A DNA stretch of 64,000 nt from Streptomyces sp. WM6386 (GCF_000972385.1 NZ_JXTE01000042.1:1-64000), one strand, 5' to 3'; shown: positions 26,016-34,390, numbered from the stretch's first letter. A program made the numbers and translations. The notes: a model not told the origin generated them from the letters alone.

Positions 26016-26609
26016 TCATCCCCGCAGGTGGGCGAGGAGTGCGTCTCCGACGGGATACGGATGTTCCTGGGGCAACAGCCGTGCGGCGGAGTCCAGATCG
26101 CCGACGCGGACTCGCGCGTGTATCTCCTGGGCGAGCGGGGTCACGTCACGAATGCCGACCGTCCACTCATCGGCGTATCGCCGAACCGCCTCACCGCAAA
26201 GGCCGAGTTGCAGGGCGCGGTGGGGCAGGGCCTGGAGACGCACGTCCCGCTCGGGATCCCACTGCACACGAGCGGGCGCCCGCTTCAACTGGCGCTGCCA
26301 GGTGGCCCGGTCGGAGTGCAGGCCCTGGACGTAGCCGGACAGGCATGCGTGGCGCAGCGCCCACTCGAAGCCGTCACGGGTGATCTCGACGGCGAGCACG
26401 GTCTCCTGCCCCTCCTTCGTGGCCCAGCCGCAGCGGTACATCATCCAGAGAAAGCTGGGCTTGATCCACGTCATCCGGTCGCGCTTCCACGCCGCCGGGA
26501 AACGGCCCTCGCGGGCGGCCGGCAGGCCGAGGTCAGGGGAGTACGCCTGGTAGACGGTGATCGTGGCTGCCGTGTGGGCCGCGCGGATCTGGTGTCGGGG
26601 CTGTTCCAT
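26016..26609 (-). CDS. DUF4291 family protein
   Basis: A 197-residue soluble protein of the DUF4291 family. Recognisable blocks are [20 protein letters not shown] near the N-terminus, [20 protein letters not shown] in the middle, and [20 protein letters not shown] near the C-terminus. The function of the family is unknown. ATG 26609 begins the conserved domain. It is divergent from msrA at 26806 with 196 bases between; the SigR-type promoter of msrA lies there. Confidence 0.8.
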   Translation of the reverse strand: MEQPRHQIRAAHTAATITVYQAYSPDLGLPAAREGRFPAAWKRDRMTWIKPSFLWMMYRCGWATKEGQETVLAVEITRDGFEWALRHACLSGYVQGLHSDRATWQRQLKRAPARVQWDPERDVRLQALPHRALQLGLCGEAVRRYADEWTVGIRDVTPLAQEIHARVRVGDLDSAARLLPQEHPYPVGDALLAHLRG

Positions 26610-26697
26610 GGCATACAGCGTGGGGCCGGTCCGGCTGGTGGGACCAGTGGTTTTCGACCGGCCCGGACTTGTGCCGGCGAGGCCGTTCGCCCGGTAC

Positions 26698-26723
26698 GGA
26701 ATCGGTGGAAGCCCTCGTGCGTT
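26698..26723 (+). promoter_or_regulatory. SigR-type promoter of msrA
   Basis: GGAAT (26698-26702) and GTT (26721-26723) are exactly 18 bases apart, matching the S. coelicolor SigR (thiol-oxidative stress sigma factor) consensus. It lies about 80 bases before msrA, whose product repairs oxidised methionine. Confidence 0.6.
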
Positions 26724-26805
26724 GAGGAGGGTGGGTCTGGGATGCCGACGTTGTGCGAGCCGAGCAGCCCGAGTGAGCGAGATGGCACATATGGGAGGAG
26801 CGGGA

Positions 26806-27318
26806 ATGGCTGCGCAGACGCAGAGGGCCGTGCTGGCGGGCGGATGCTTCTGGGGGATGGAGGAGCTGGTCCGCCGCCTTCCGGGCGTGACGGCGACCCG
26901 GGTGGGATACACCGGAGGTGACGTGCCGAACGCGACGTACCGTAACCACGGCACGCACGCGGAGGCCATCGAGATCGTCTTCGACCCCGCGAAGACCGAC
27001 TACCGCGCGATCCTGGAGTTCTTCTTCCAGATCCACGACCCGAGCACCAAGAACCGGCAGGGCAACGACATCGGTCTGAGCTACCGCTCGGCGATCTACT
27101 ACGTGGACGACGAGCAGAAGCGGATCGCCGAGGACACGATCGCGGACGTGGACGCCTCCGGCCTGTGGCCGGGCAAGGTGGTCACCGAGGTGGAGCCGGT
27201 GGGCCCCTTCTGGGAGGCCGAGCCCGAGCATCAGGACTACCTGCAGCGTTACCCGGACGGCTACACCTGCCACTTCCCGCGCCCGGGATGGCGGCTGCCC
27301 GCCCGCGCCGAGGGCTGA
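26806..27318 (+). CDS. msrA: Peptide-methionine (S)-S-oxide reductase
   Basis: Reduces methionine-S-sulfoxide in proteins, using thioredoxin as electron source. The 170-residue protein has the nucleophile motif GGCFWGMEE (Cys14), [41 protein letters not shown] and a C-terminal recycling cysteine in [22 protein letters not shown] precedes the ATG. A SigR-type promoter lies upstream, fitting an oxidative-stress role. A truncated second msrA with its own such promoter is 4 kb away. Confidence 0.95.
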   Translation: MAAQTQRAVLAGGCFWGMEELVRRLPGVTATRVGYTGGDVPNATYRNHGTHAEAIEIVFDPAKTDYRAILEFFFQIHDPSTKNRQGNDIGLSYRSAIYYVDDEQKRIAEDTIADVDASGLWPGKVVTEVEPVGPFWEAEPEHQDYLQRYPDGYTCHFPRPGWRLPARAEG

Positions 27319-27381
27319 CCGAGGGGCGGCCCGGCGGAGGTCCTGCGGCCGGGCCGCGTACGCGGTACCCCAGAAGAACTG

Positions 27382-28380
27382 TCACCCCGCGTCGCGTAGC
27401 CGAAGAAGGTACGCGGCGGTCAGCGCGACGGCCCGGTCCCCGTCACCGGACAGCTCCACGAGGGCGCCCGAAGCCGTGCGCCCCGGGATGTCCGCCAGCG
27501 CCTGCGTCAGCCGTACGCGTGCGGGCGCCCCGATGGCGTCGTGGGTGAGGCGGTCGACGAGCCTGGTGGCGATCCGGTCCGCCGTCGCGGTGTCGCCCGC
27601 CAGCATGCTCAGCGCGTCGGCCGCCTCCGTGTCGTTCCTGCCCGCCACGATCAGGTCGACGAGGACCGGGACCGCGTCGGCCACGCCCCGTGTCCCGAGC
27701 GCCAGAGCCGCAAGGCCGCGGACCACGGCGTCGGGGTCCGCGAGGGCGTCCCGCAGCCGGGCGGTGGCCTCCTCACCGGGCAGCTCGGCGAGGGACCGAA
27801 CGGCACGTTCCCGCACGGCGGCCACCGGTGAGCCGAGGCCCTGAGCCAGCAGTGCCGTGCCGCCGTCGCCCGATCGCGCCAGCGCCCAGCGAAGGGCTCC
27901 GGCGACGTTCGGATCCGTCTCCCTGAGCACCGCCTCGACCAGGGCCGCCAGCGGAATCTCGGCGGCTGGCGAAAGGGCCGCGCGCTGGCGGGCGGCAGCG
28001 CTCTTCGACCCCAGCGCCTGGAGGAACACGACGATCTGGAGGACGTCCTCCCAGCCGGCGGGCTCGGCGGCGTCGATCCGGCGGAGCCGCGTGAGCAGCT
28101 CGGTCTCGGCCGCGATGCGTTCGCGCGTCTGACGGATGAGGTCGTCGACGAGCGCCGCGGGCGTGAAACCGGGATCGCCCAGCGCACGCCCGATCTCACG
28201 CAACGACAGCCCCAGCGACCGCAGGCTCTCGATGTGGAAGATCCGCCGGATGTCGTCGCCGGAGTACTCCCGATAGCCGGAGCCCGTACGCCCCGAGGGA
28301 CGCAGCAGTCCGAGCGACTCGTAATGCCTGAGCATGCGGGCACTGACCCCGGACCGTCGCGCCACCTCACCGATCAACAC
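27382..28380 (-). CDS. MerR-family regulator fused to HEAT repeats
   Basis: A 332-residue protein. Residues 1-70 are a MerR winged helix (LIGEVARRSGVSARMLRHYE, SGYREYSGDD), residues 75-115 the dimerisation coiled coil, and residues about 120-330 a series of HEAT-like alpha-helical repeats (for example LVEAVLRETDPNVAGALRWA, LRDALADPDAVVRGLAALAL). HEAT repeats replace the usual small ligand pocket, so the effector is probably a protein or peptide. It follows the HEAT gene at 28384 by three bases, and their shared promoter has a MerR-type operator. GTG start, supported by AGGGC. Confidence 0.82.
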   Translation of the reverse strand: MLIGEVARRSGVSARMLRHYESLGLLRPSGRTGSGYREYSGDDIRRIFHIESLRSLGLSLREIGRALGDPGFTPAALVDDLIRQTRERIAAETELLTRLRRIDAAEPAGWEDVLQIVVFLQALGSKSAAARQRAALSPAAEIPLAALVEAVLRETDPNVAGALRWALARSGDGGTALLAQGLGSPVAAVRERAVRSLAELPGEEATARLRDALADPDAVVRGLAALALGTRGVADAVPVLVDLIVAGRNDTEAADALSMLAGDTATADRIATRLVDRLTHDAIGAPARVRLTQALADIPGRTASGALVELSGDGDRAVALTAAYLLRLRDAG

Positions 28381-28383
28381 GCC

Positions 28384-29049
28384 CTATTGTCCCGCCCGGC
28401 CCGACCCGCCGAGGGCCACCACGCGCTTCGCCTCCTCGATCGCGAACTCGAAACCGGCGTCCGGATCGCGCAGCAGCCGTTCCGTGGCGAGCGCGTGCGT
28501 ACGCACACGCCGGTCAGCGGCCGTCGTCGCGGCACTCAGAGCCGGCAGTACGACCTCACCCAACCCGACCAGTGCCCGGCTGAGACTCAGCTGCGTCTCG
28601 CGCTCACCGCGCCCGAGCTGCGTCGCCAGTACCGCGGCCAACCCGGACTCCTCGCCTTCCGGCACGAGCACGACCGCGGCCTGCCAGGCGCTCCGCGCCA
28701 CCTCGTCGTCGGCGTCGCACAGCAGCGCCCGGGTTATCGCCGGCCACGCCTGCCGGTCCCCGATCTTGGACAGGGTGTGCAACGCCTGGCTCCGTGCCTG
28801 CGCACGCTCCGAACGGACTTCGCGGAGCAGCCCGGGGAGCGTCACGGACACCGGGTGTCGGGCGAGCGCCCACGTCAGCATGTCGCGGACGAAGAACTCC
28901 GGCTCGATCGCGCACCGCTCGATGAGCCTGCCGACGAAGCGCGGCTCGGGCGTCGTGCCGACCGCCATAACCGCCCGCAGTCGCACGGACGAACGGTCGT
29001 CCTCCAGACCCTGGAGAGCCCACGTCCCCTCCGCGTCCTGTTCCGTCAT
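28384..29049 (-). CDS. HEAT-repeat protein, partner of the MerR-HEAT regulator
   Basis: A 221-residue all-helical protein built of about six HEAT repeats (GTWALQGLEDDRSSVRLRAV, DMLTWALARHPVSVTLPGLL, LHTLSKIGDRQAWPAITRAL). No enzymatic motif and no signal peptide. Its repeats resemble those of the MerR-HEAT protein, so the two may bind one another or share a ligand. ATG 29049 is chosen because the promoter's transcript start falls near 29071; an upstream ATG at 29094 lies inside the promoter. GAGGAGG is about 12 bases upstream. Confidence 0.78.
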   Translation of the reverse strand: MTEQDAEGTWALQGLEDDRSSVRLRAVMAVGTTPEPRFVGRLIERCAIEPEFFVRDMLTWALARHPVSVTLPGLLREVRSERAQARSQALHTLSKIGDRQAWPAITRALLCDADDEVARSAWQAAVVLVPEGEESGLAAVLATQLGRGERETQLSLSRALVGLGEVVLPALSAATTAADRRVRTHALATERLLRDPDAGFEFAIEEAKRVVALGGSGRAGQ

Positions 29050-29077
29050 GGTCACCGCGACCACCTCCTCGGCAAGC

Positions 29078-29108
29078 AGTGAAGGCCTTGTCACCGTGTC
29101 AAGGTCAA
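29078..29108 (-). promoter_or_regulatory. MerR-type promoter with 19-bp spacer and operator dyad
   Basis: On the minus strand TTGACC (29108-29103) and TTCACT (29083-29078) are separated by 19 bases. The dyad CCTTGTCACCGTGTCAAGG (29086-29104, plus-strand reading) covers that spacer, with only three unpaired positions. Long spacers holding a dyad are the hallmark of MerR-activated promoters. It reads into the HEAT and MerR-HEAT genes, implying autoregulation. Confidence 0.75.
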
Positions 29109-29252
29109 ACGCTCACCGGGCGATCCCGCGGCGGCGCCGTGCGGTGCCGTACCGCCGGTGAGTGCTCTTGGCTGCTCATGGTCGGAGGAGGCGGGGATCC
29201 CTCACCAGCCGGCGGAGACGGTGAGGGGCCGGCCGCACCCGCCCTCGCATCC

Positions 29253-30374
29253 CTAGGACGGGACGGGGGCGTCGGTGTCCGACCCGTCGGCCCCCGGCCC
29301 CGGCCCCTCGGACGGTTCGCGGAGCTGCTCACGCACGTAGTCCCAACACACCGCGATCAGCGCGGCGACCGGCACCGCGAGCAGACTCCCCACGATGCCG
29401 GCCAGACTGCCGCCCAATGTCACCGCCAGCAGGATCACGGCCGCGTGGAGGCCGAGCCCACGGCTCTGGATCATGGGCTGGAGCACGTTGCCCTCGAGCT
29501 GCTGCACCACCACGATGATCGCCAGCACGATCAGCGCGTCCGTCAGGCCGTTGGAGACCAGCGCGATGAGAACCGCGACGAACCCGGCGAACAGGGCACC
29601 GATGATCGGCACGAACGCGGAGACGAACGTCAGTACCGCCAGGGGAAGCACAAGGGGTACGCCCAGGATCCACAACCCCAGCCCGATCAGGACGGCGTCG
29701 ATCAGGCCGACAGCCGCCTGAGAACGCACGAACGCGCCCAGGGTGTTCCAGCCGCGCGCGGCCACGGTCGGGACGTCGGTCGCGAGCCGACCGGGCAGCT
29801 GTCGGGCCAGCCACGGCAGGAACCGTGGGCCGTCCTTGAGGAAGAAGAACATCAGGAAGAGCGCCAGGACAGCGGTGACCAGGCCGTTCAGCACGGTGCT
29901 CACTCCCGTGACGACAGCGCCCGCCACATTGCCCAGACTGTCCTGCGCACGGGAGACCGCGGTGTCGAAGGCCTTGTTGATCTGCGCGTCATCGATGTTC
30001 AACGGCGGCCCGGCGGCCCACTCGCGCAACTCCTGAATGCCCTTGAACACACCGTCGCTCAGGTCCCCGGACTGCGATGCCACCGGTACCGCGATCAGCG
30101 CCACGACACCCATGGCGACCAGGAGGAACAGCACCGTCACGACCGACGCGGCGAGAGCGGGCTGCCACCCGCGACGCCGCAGGAAACGAGTCGGCGGCCA
30201 GGTCAACGTCGTCAGCAGCAGGCCGATCACGAGCGGCCACACGACCGACCACATCCGCCCCAGGATCCACAGAGCCACCGCGAGCATCAGAAGTACGAGC
30301 AGCAACTCCCCGGAGACCCGCGCCGATGTGCGCAGCGCGGCCCGGGCCCTCGTGGAACTCAACGTGGCAGTCAC
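29253..30374 (-). CDS. AI-2E family membrane transporter
   Basis: A 373-residue integral membrane protein of the AI-2E/UPF0118 family. It has about eight helices: two N-terminal pairs, then FMFFFLKDGP region, and a C-terminal block (LVLPLAVLTFVSAFVPIIGA) with the family-typical VPIIG motif and VVQQLEGNVLQPMIQSRGL. Proteins of this family export small molecules or Na+ in exchange for H+, but the substrate here is unknown. A disordered acidic C-terminus follows. GTG start. A weak hairpin (29200-29206 with 29220-29226) lies beyond its stop. Confidence 0.85.
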   Translation of the reverse strand: MTATLSSTRARAALRTSARVSGELLLVLLMLAVALWILGRMWSVVWPLVIGLLLTTLTWPPTRFLRRRGWQPALAASVVTVLFLLVAMGVVALIAVPVASQSGDLSDGVFKGIQELREWAAGPPLNIDDAQINKAFDTAVSRAQDSLGNVAGAVVTGVSTVLNGLVTAVLALFLMFFFLKDGPRFLPWLARQLPGRLATDVPTVAARGWNTLGAFVRSQAAVGLIDAVLIGLGLWILGVPLVLPLAVLTFVSAFVPIIGALFAGFVAVLIALVSNGLTDALIVLAIIVVVQQLEGNVLQPMIQSRGLGLHAAVILLAVTLGGSLAGIVGSLLAVPVAALIAVCWDYVREQLREPSEGPGPGADGSDTDAPVPS

Positions 30375-30517
30375 GGAGGCACCCTATGGGGACTCAACGC
30401 ACATGGTCATCACTGCTGCCAGCTTGTATGCCTGGTTACAGGAGGAGCGCCAGGCTGAACAGGAGCCCTCTGGACGGCAGCGCCCGAAGAGTCGCCGCGA
30501 CCTCCGGTGACAGTGGC

Positions 30518-30973
30518 TCAGCCATCCGCCCTGGCCACGCCGATCGGGCACGACACCCCGGTGCCGCCGATCCCGCAGTAACCGGCCGGGTTCTTGTCCA
30601 GGTACTGCTGGTGATACCCCTCGGCCGCATAGAAGGTACGTCCCGCCGCCGGCAGGATCTCCGTGGTGATCGTGCCGTGGCCCGTGCCGGTGAGGAGCTT
30701 CTGGTAGGTCTCGCGGGAGGTTTCGGCGGTGGTGGCCTGGGCGGGGGTGTGGGTGTGGATCGCGGAGCGGTACTGGGTGCCGACGTCGTTGCCCTGGCGG
30801 AAGCCCTGGGTGGGGTCGTGGGACTCCCAGAAGGTCTTCAGGAGGCGCTCGTAGGAGATGAGCGAGGGGTCGTACACGACGCGGACGACCTCGGTGTGGC
30901 CGGTCAGGCCTGAGCAGACCTCTTCGTAGGCGGGGTTCTCGCCGGACCCTCCGGTGGTGGCCGGAAGCGGCAT
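30518..30973 (-). pseudogene. msrA: Truncated msrA lacking the catalytic N-terminus
   Basis: The C-terminal two thirds of MsrA is intact and well conserved ([59 protein letters not shown]), including the recycling cysteine region. The first about 70 residues of the family, with the GCFWG nucleophile, are missing and replaced by about 10 unrelated residues (MPLPATTGG). ATG 30973 is the first start after a perfect SigR-type promoter and lies 7 bases beyond it, so a leaderless transcript could still make a 151-residue fragment. That fragment cannot reduce methionine sulfoxide by the known mechanism. The true msrA is at 26806. Confidence 0.75.
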
Positions 30974-30980
30974 CACGCAC

Positions 30981-31006
30981 AACGGCCCGGCGCCGCCCCG
31001 CATTCC
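30981..31006 (-). promoter_or_regulatory. SigR-type promoter of the truncated msrA
   Basis: On the minus strand GGAAT (31006-31002) and GTT (30983-30981) are 18 bases apart, a perfect match to the SigR consensus. It lies directly before the truncated gene, so the promoter outlived the deletion of the coding N-terminus. Confidence 0.6.
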
Positions 31007-31039
31007 GTCGGGGCAGGGCGACGCCGGTCGGACTGCTCC

Positions 31040-32158
31040 TCAGTGCGGCAGCGTCGCCGGGCTGCCGCCGTTCGCCTCGTAGCCCGCCACCGCCAACGCC
31101 CGGTAGACCGCGAACTCGGCCGCCGGATCGGGGGACAGGGTCCACGGCAGGGCGCCCACATGGCCGTCGATGTGTATGAGCTGGTTCATGGCTTCCTGCC
31201 AGCGCTCGCCGCGGACCAGGAAGAAGACCAGCATGTGCCGCACATGCGCCAGCATCGGGTCGTCCGCGCGGGCCGAGTGCACGGCGTGCAGCGCCCCGTG
31301 CATCGCCTTGGTGACGGTCTCGCTCTGGTAGAAGCCGCTGACCAGGTTCACCTCGGGCAGGTGCTCGAAGACCGCGAACAGGGGCATGGCGGCGAGGAGG
31401 GAGCCCCGCGGGGCGCGGGCCGCGGCGGCCTCCGCGAAGGACATCGCCAGCTCACGCGAGCCGTGCCACTTCTCGCACCAGTAGTGGAGCGCCGCCAGAT
31501 GCGCGCCCATGTGCGACGGGGCGCGGTCAAGGATCCTCAGCCACAGCTGCTCGAACTCCGCCCGCGGATAGGCGAGGCCACGCGCCACCGACAGCTCGAC
31601 GATGTACGGGACCGGGTCACCCGGCGCCAGCAGCGCCGCCTCGCCGCACGCCGCCCTCGCCTCCTCCATGATGATCCGGAACGAGTCCGTGCCGGGCGTC
31701 GCCGTCCGCCACGCCTGCTGCACCAGGAACTCCGCGTGGATGGCCGCACCACCCGCGTCCTTGGGCTGCTCGGCCCGCCACACCCGCAGCCACTGGCCGC
31801 CCGGCGACTCGCCCACCCCGCCGGGCCGCTGCGCCAGCTCCAGGGAGGCCGCGCCCGCGAAGGCCTGCACACGCTGCCACCGCAGCTCGCCCGCCGCCTC
31901 GGTGCCCACCAGCAGCTGAGAGGCCGCCCGGTAGTCCTGGGTACGCTGCACCAGGTCCAGGACGTCCAGCAGGTCCTGGTCGGGGCCGGGCATGCGGACG
32001 TCCAGCTCCTCCTGCCGTACAAAGCCGTAGTCCGCGGGGTCCGCGGCGTCCGGGTGGCCCGGCGGGACCTGCTCGATCATGCCCCGGCGGCGCCGCAGGA
32101 CCGGCAGCAGCACGAAGCCGAGCATGACCACCGCCATCAGGACCCAGAGAATTTCCAT
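31040..32158 (-). CDS. Membrane-anchored conserved protein with helical repeats
   Basis: A 372-residue protein, conserved in actinomycetes as far as I recall. It has one N-terminal helix (EILWVLMAVVMLGFVLLPVL), a basic stop-transfer RRRR, and a large cytoplasmic alpha-helical region (TPR- or DUF-like). Typical segments are LWLRILDRAPSHMGAHLAAL and LAHVRHMLVFFLVRGERWQE. Function unknown. The ATG lies 183 bases from the divergent metB gene. Confidence 0.7.
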   Translation of the reverse strand: MEILWVLMAVVMLGFVLLPVLRRRRGMIEQVPPGHPDAADPADYGFVRQEELDVRMPGPDQDLLDVLDLVQRTQDYRAASQLLVGTEAAGELRWQRVQAFAGAASLELAQRPGGVGESPGGQWLRVWRAEQPKDAGGAAIHAEFLVQQAWRTATPGTDSFRIIMEEARAACGEAALLAPGDPVPYIVELSVARGLAYPRAEFEQLWLRILDRAPSHMGAHLAALHYWCEKWHGSRELAMSFAEAAAARAPRGSLLAAMPLFAVFEHLPEVNLVSGFYQSETVTKAMHGALHAVHSARADDPMLAHVRHMLVFFLVRGERWQEAMNQLIHIDGHVGALPWTLSPDPAAEFAVYRALAVAGYEANGGSPATLPH

Positions 32159-32208
32159 GCCTCAAGCGTTCCAGACGCTGCCGACAATTGGCCAACCCGG
32201 TCCCGGGC

Positions 32209-32285
32209 CTGTGGAAAACCTCCCGTCCCGACTCCGGATGCCTGGGGAAAACCTCCCGTCCCGGCTCCGCGGCCTGGGGAAAACC
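32209..32285. repeat. 32-33-base tandem repeat upstream of metB
   Basis: Three copies begin CTGTGGAAAACC (32209), CTGGGGAAAACC (32242) and CTGGGGAAAACC (32274). The first two are nearly full-length and the third is partial. It lies between the divergent membrane-protein and metB genes, in the region where regulators of metB would bind. Confidence 0.7.
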
Positions 32286-32327
32286 CTTCTCCAGCCTCGC
32301 TGTGCGACGCCTGCCCCGCGAGCGGAC

Positions 32328-32333
32328 TACGCT
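32328..32333 (+). promoter_or_regulatory. Candidate -10 box of metB
   Basis: TACGCT lies 8 bases before ATG 32342, suggesting a leaderless transcript. No clear -35; TGCGAC at 32303-32308 is a weak match. Confidence 0.4.
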
Positions 32334-32341
32334 CGGTGCCC

Positions 32342-33496
32342 ATGAGCGACAGGCACATCAGTCAGCACTTCGAGACGCTCGCCATCCACGCGGGCAACAC
32401 GGCGGACCCCCTCACCGGTGCGGTCGTCCCGCCGATCTACCAGGTCTCGACCTACAAGCAGGACGGCGTCGGCGGTCTGCGCGGCGGCTACGAGTACAGC
32501 CGCAGCGCCAACCCGACACGTACCGCCCTGGAGGAGAACCTCGCCGCCCTCGAGGGCGGACGACGGGGCCTCGCGTTCGCGTCCGGACTGGCGGCCGAGG
32601 ACTGCCTGTTGCGTACGCTGCTCAGCCCCGGCGACCACGTGGTCATCCCCAACGACGCCTACGGCGGCACGTTCCGGCTCTTCGCGAAGGTCGTCGCCCG
32701 CTGGGGCGTCGAATGGTCGGTCGCCGACACCAGCGACCTGGCCGCCGTACGGGCCGCCATCACCCCGAAGACCAAGGCCGTGTGGGTGGAGACCCCCTCC
32801 AACCCGCTGCTCGGCATCACCGACATCGCCGCCGTCGCGCAGATCGCCCGGGACGCCGGCGCGAAGCTCGTCGTCGACAACACCTTCGCCACGCCGTATC
32901 TGCAGCAGCCGCTGTCGCTCGGCGCCGACGTCGTCGTGCACTCCCTGACCAAGTACATGGGCGGCCACTCGGACGTCGTCGGCGGCGCGCTGATCACCGC
33001 CGACGAGGCGCTCGGCGAGGAACTGGCGTACCACCAGAACGCGATGGGCGCGGTCGCCGGGCCCTTCGACTCCTGGCTGGTGCTGCGCGGAGCCAAGACG
33101 CTGTCGGTGCGGATGGACCGGCACAGCGAGAACGCGACCAAGGTCGCCGACATGCTGACCCGGCACGCGCGCGTGACGAAGGTGCTCTACCCGGGCCTGG
33201 AGGACCACCCCGGTCACGAGGTCGCCGCCAAGCAGATGCGGTCCTTCGGCGGCATGATCTCCTTCCAGGTCACGGGCGGCGAGGAGGCGGCCGTCGAGGT
33301 CTGCAACCGCGCCGAGGTGTTCACGCTGGGCGAGTCCCTGGGCGGCGTGGAGTCCCTGATCGAGCACCCCGGCCGGATGACGCACGCGTCGGTCGCCGGC
33401 TCGGCCCTCGAGGTCCCCGCCGACCTCGTACGCCTCTCCGTGGGCATCGAGAACGTCGACGACCTGCTGGAAGACCTTCAGCAGGCGCTGGGCTAG
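32342..33496 (+). CDS. metB: Cystathionine gamma-synthase
   Basis: PLP enzyme of trans-sulfuration that joins cysteine with an activated homoserine to form cystathionine on the way to methionine. The 384-residue protein is full length for the Cys/Met-metabolism family. PLP is bound by the lysine in HSLTKYMGGHSD, with YEYSRSANPTR near the N-terminus and VVDNTFATPYLQQP before the lysine. Related cystathionine gamma-lyases are close, so the direction of the reaction is inferred. The frame is open far upstream, but conservation starts at ATG 32342. Confidence 0.88.
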   Translation: MSDRHISQHFETLAIHAGNTADPLTGAVVPPIYQVSTYKQDGVGGLRGGYEYSRSANPTRTALEENLAALEGGRRGLAFASGLAAEDCLLRTLLSPGDHVVIPNDAYGGTFRLFAKVVARWGVEWSVADTSDLAAVRAAITPKTKAVWVETPSNPLLGITDIAAVAQIARDAGAKLVVDNTFATPYLQQPLSLGADVVVHSLTKYMGGHSDVVGGALITADEALGEELAYHQNAMGAVAGPFDSWLVLRGAKTLSVRMDRHSENATKVADMLTRHARVTKVLYPGLEDHPGHEVAAKQMRSFGGMISFQVTGGEEAAVEVCNRAEVFTLGESLGGVESLIEHPGRMTHASVAGSALEVPADLVRLSVGIENVDDLLEDLQQALG

Positions 33497-33524
33497 CAGG
33501 CGCTGGGCCAGGCCCTGCGCTGGC

Positions 33525-33773
33525 TCACCAGCCGGTCAGCGGTGGAGTCGTCTCCGACGGCGGCTCCACCCAGGGGCGGGCCATCACCGCCCACACCACG
33601 AACGCCACGCCGGCCGCGAACATCAGGAACCACATGAGCCGCAGGGCCGCCCGTCTGCGCCGCAGCATGCGGCTGCCGCGGTGCACCACCTCGTCGTGGA
33701 GCTCCGGTGGCACGGAGGACGGCGTCTGATCCATGATCCGCCGCACGGCTGCCTCGCGCTCGGGTCGGTTCAC
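33525..33773 (-). CDS. Small membrane protein coupled to the sigma-factor gene
   Basis: An 82-residue protein with a basic, helical N-terminal half (PEREAAVRRIMDQTPSSVPPE, RGSRMLRRRRAALRL) and one membrane helix (LMWFLMFAAGVAFVVWAVMA), ending in a short Pro-rich tail. Its GTG overlaps the stop of the sigma-like gene (GTGA), so the two are co-expressed. This position and layout fit an anti-sigma-like membrane partner, though no zinc-binding HxxxCxxC is present. Function unproven. Confidence 0.7.
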   Translation of the reverse strand: MNRPEREAAVRRIMDQTPSSVPPELHDEVVHRGSRMLRRRRAALRLMWFLMFAAGVAFVVWAVMARPWVEPPSETTPPLTGW

Positions 33774-34273
33774 GACGCCACCACCTTCGCGCCTCCCACC
33801 GCCGGAGCGGGCCCCCGCGGGGGATGCAGCAGCGTCGCCGTCGCCCGGTCGCAGATCGTGCGGACGCGCTCCGTGGCGAGTCCGAGCAGGGCGGCCGTCT
33901 GCTCCTCGGCGACACCCTCGTAGAGTCGCAGGACGAGGACGAGTCGCTCCTGCGGGGCCAGCGCGGCCAACGGGCTCGCGGGGTGCGGTCGGTGGCCGCC
34001 CAGGCCGCCGTACTGGTGCCAGGCGCCGCGGGCGAAGCGGGTGGCCAGGTACTGGCGGGTGCGGTCGTAGGGGTCCTCGCCGCGCAGTCCGTCCCAGCAC
34101 GCGTACGTGTGGGCGAGCGCCAGCGTCAGCAGGCGCCGCGCGCGGGGGTTGTCGTCCGGCGCCTCCGCCGTCAGAAGCGTCGCGGCATGCAGCAGCCGCC
34201 CGGCGGCGCCCGCGACGAACGCCTTGAACTCCCGGGCCCGACGGGCTTCTTGGGACGCATGCCGTTGTCGCAC
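33770..34273 (-). CDS. ECF-type sigma factor-like protein
   Basis: A 167-residue protein. Residues about 12-95 are helical with weak region-2 similarity, and residues about 100-150 show a sigma-70 region-4-like helix-turn-helix (LAALAPQERLVLVLRLYEGV, TAALLGLATERVRTICDRAT). Recognition of the -10 element through region 2 cannot be confirmed by eye, so it could be a degenerate or specialised factor. GGGAGGCGCG supports GTG 34273. The coupled small membrane protein follows. Confidence 0.68.
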   Translation of the reverse strand: MRQRHASQEARRAREFKAFVAGAAGRLLHAATLLTAEAPDDNPRARRLLTLALAHTYACWDGLRGEDPYDRTRQYLATRFARGAWHQYGGLGGHRPHPASPLAALAPQERLVLVLRLYEGVAEEQTAALLGLATERVRTICDRATATLLHPPRGPAPAVGGAKVVAS

Positions 34274-34390
34274 CGCGCCTCCCGCCTGAGGGCGACCTGT
34301 GAGGGAACGGGACCCGCACCACGTACCGGATACGCAACCGTGTGCGAGTTAAGGACCCGGTCTCATATGAGGCCAGGGGTGGCCTTTGGG

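Noticed and set aside
29050..29094. Longer N-terminus (ATG 29094) for the HEAT gene
   Set aside because: It lies within the MerR-type promoter/operator, upstream of the predicted transcription start near 29071.
30933..31003. ATG at 31003 as start of the truncated msrA
   Set aside because: The ATG overlaps the -35 element (GGAAT) of the SigR-type promoter, so it could not be in the transcript from that promoter. ATG 30973 is used instead.
26016..31006. Genomic island or prophage remnant between DUF4291 and the broken msrA
   Set aside because: The broken end of msrA faces away from this block, no integrase, tRNA or direct-repeat borders are seen, and base composition looks like the surroundings.
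32209..32285. Riboswitch or CRISPR before metB
   Set aside because: The 32-33-base units are contiguous repeats with no spacers, and no SAM-riboswitch-like core is seen. With a probable leaderless start, no leader RNA would exist.
31043..32341. A long in-frame extension ahead of metB
   Set aside because: It is antisense to a well-formed membrane-protein gene and ends at the family-typical metB start, with a -10 box just before it.
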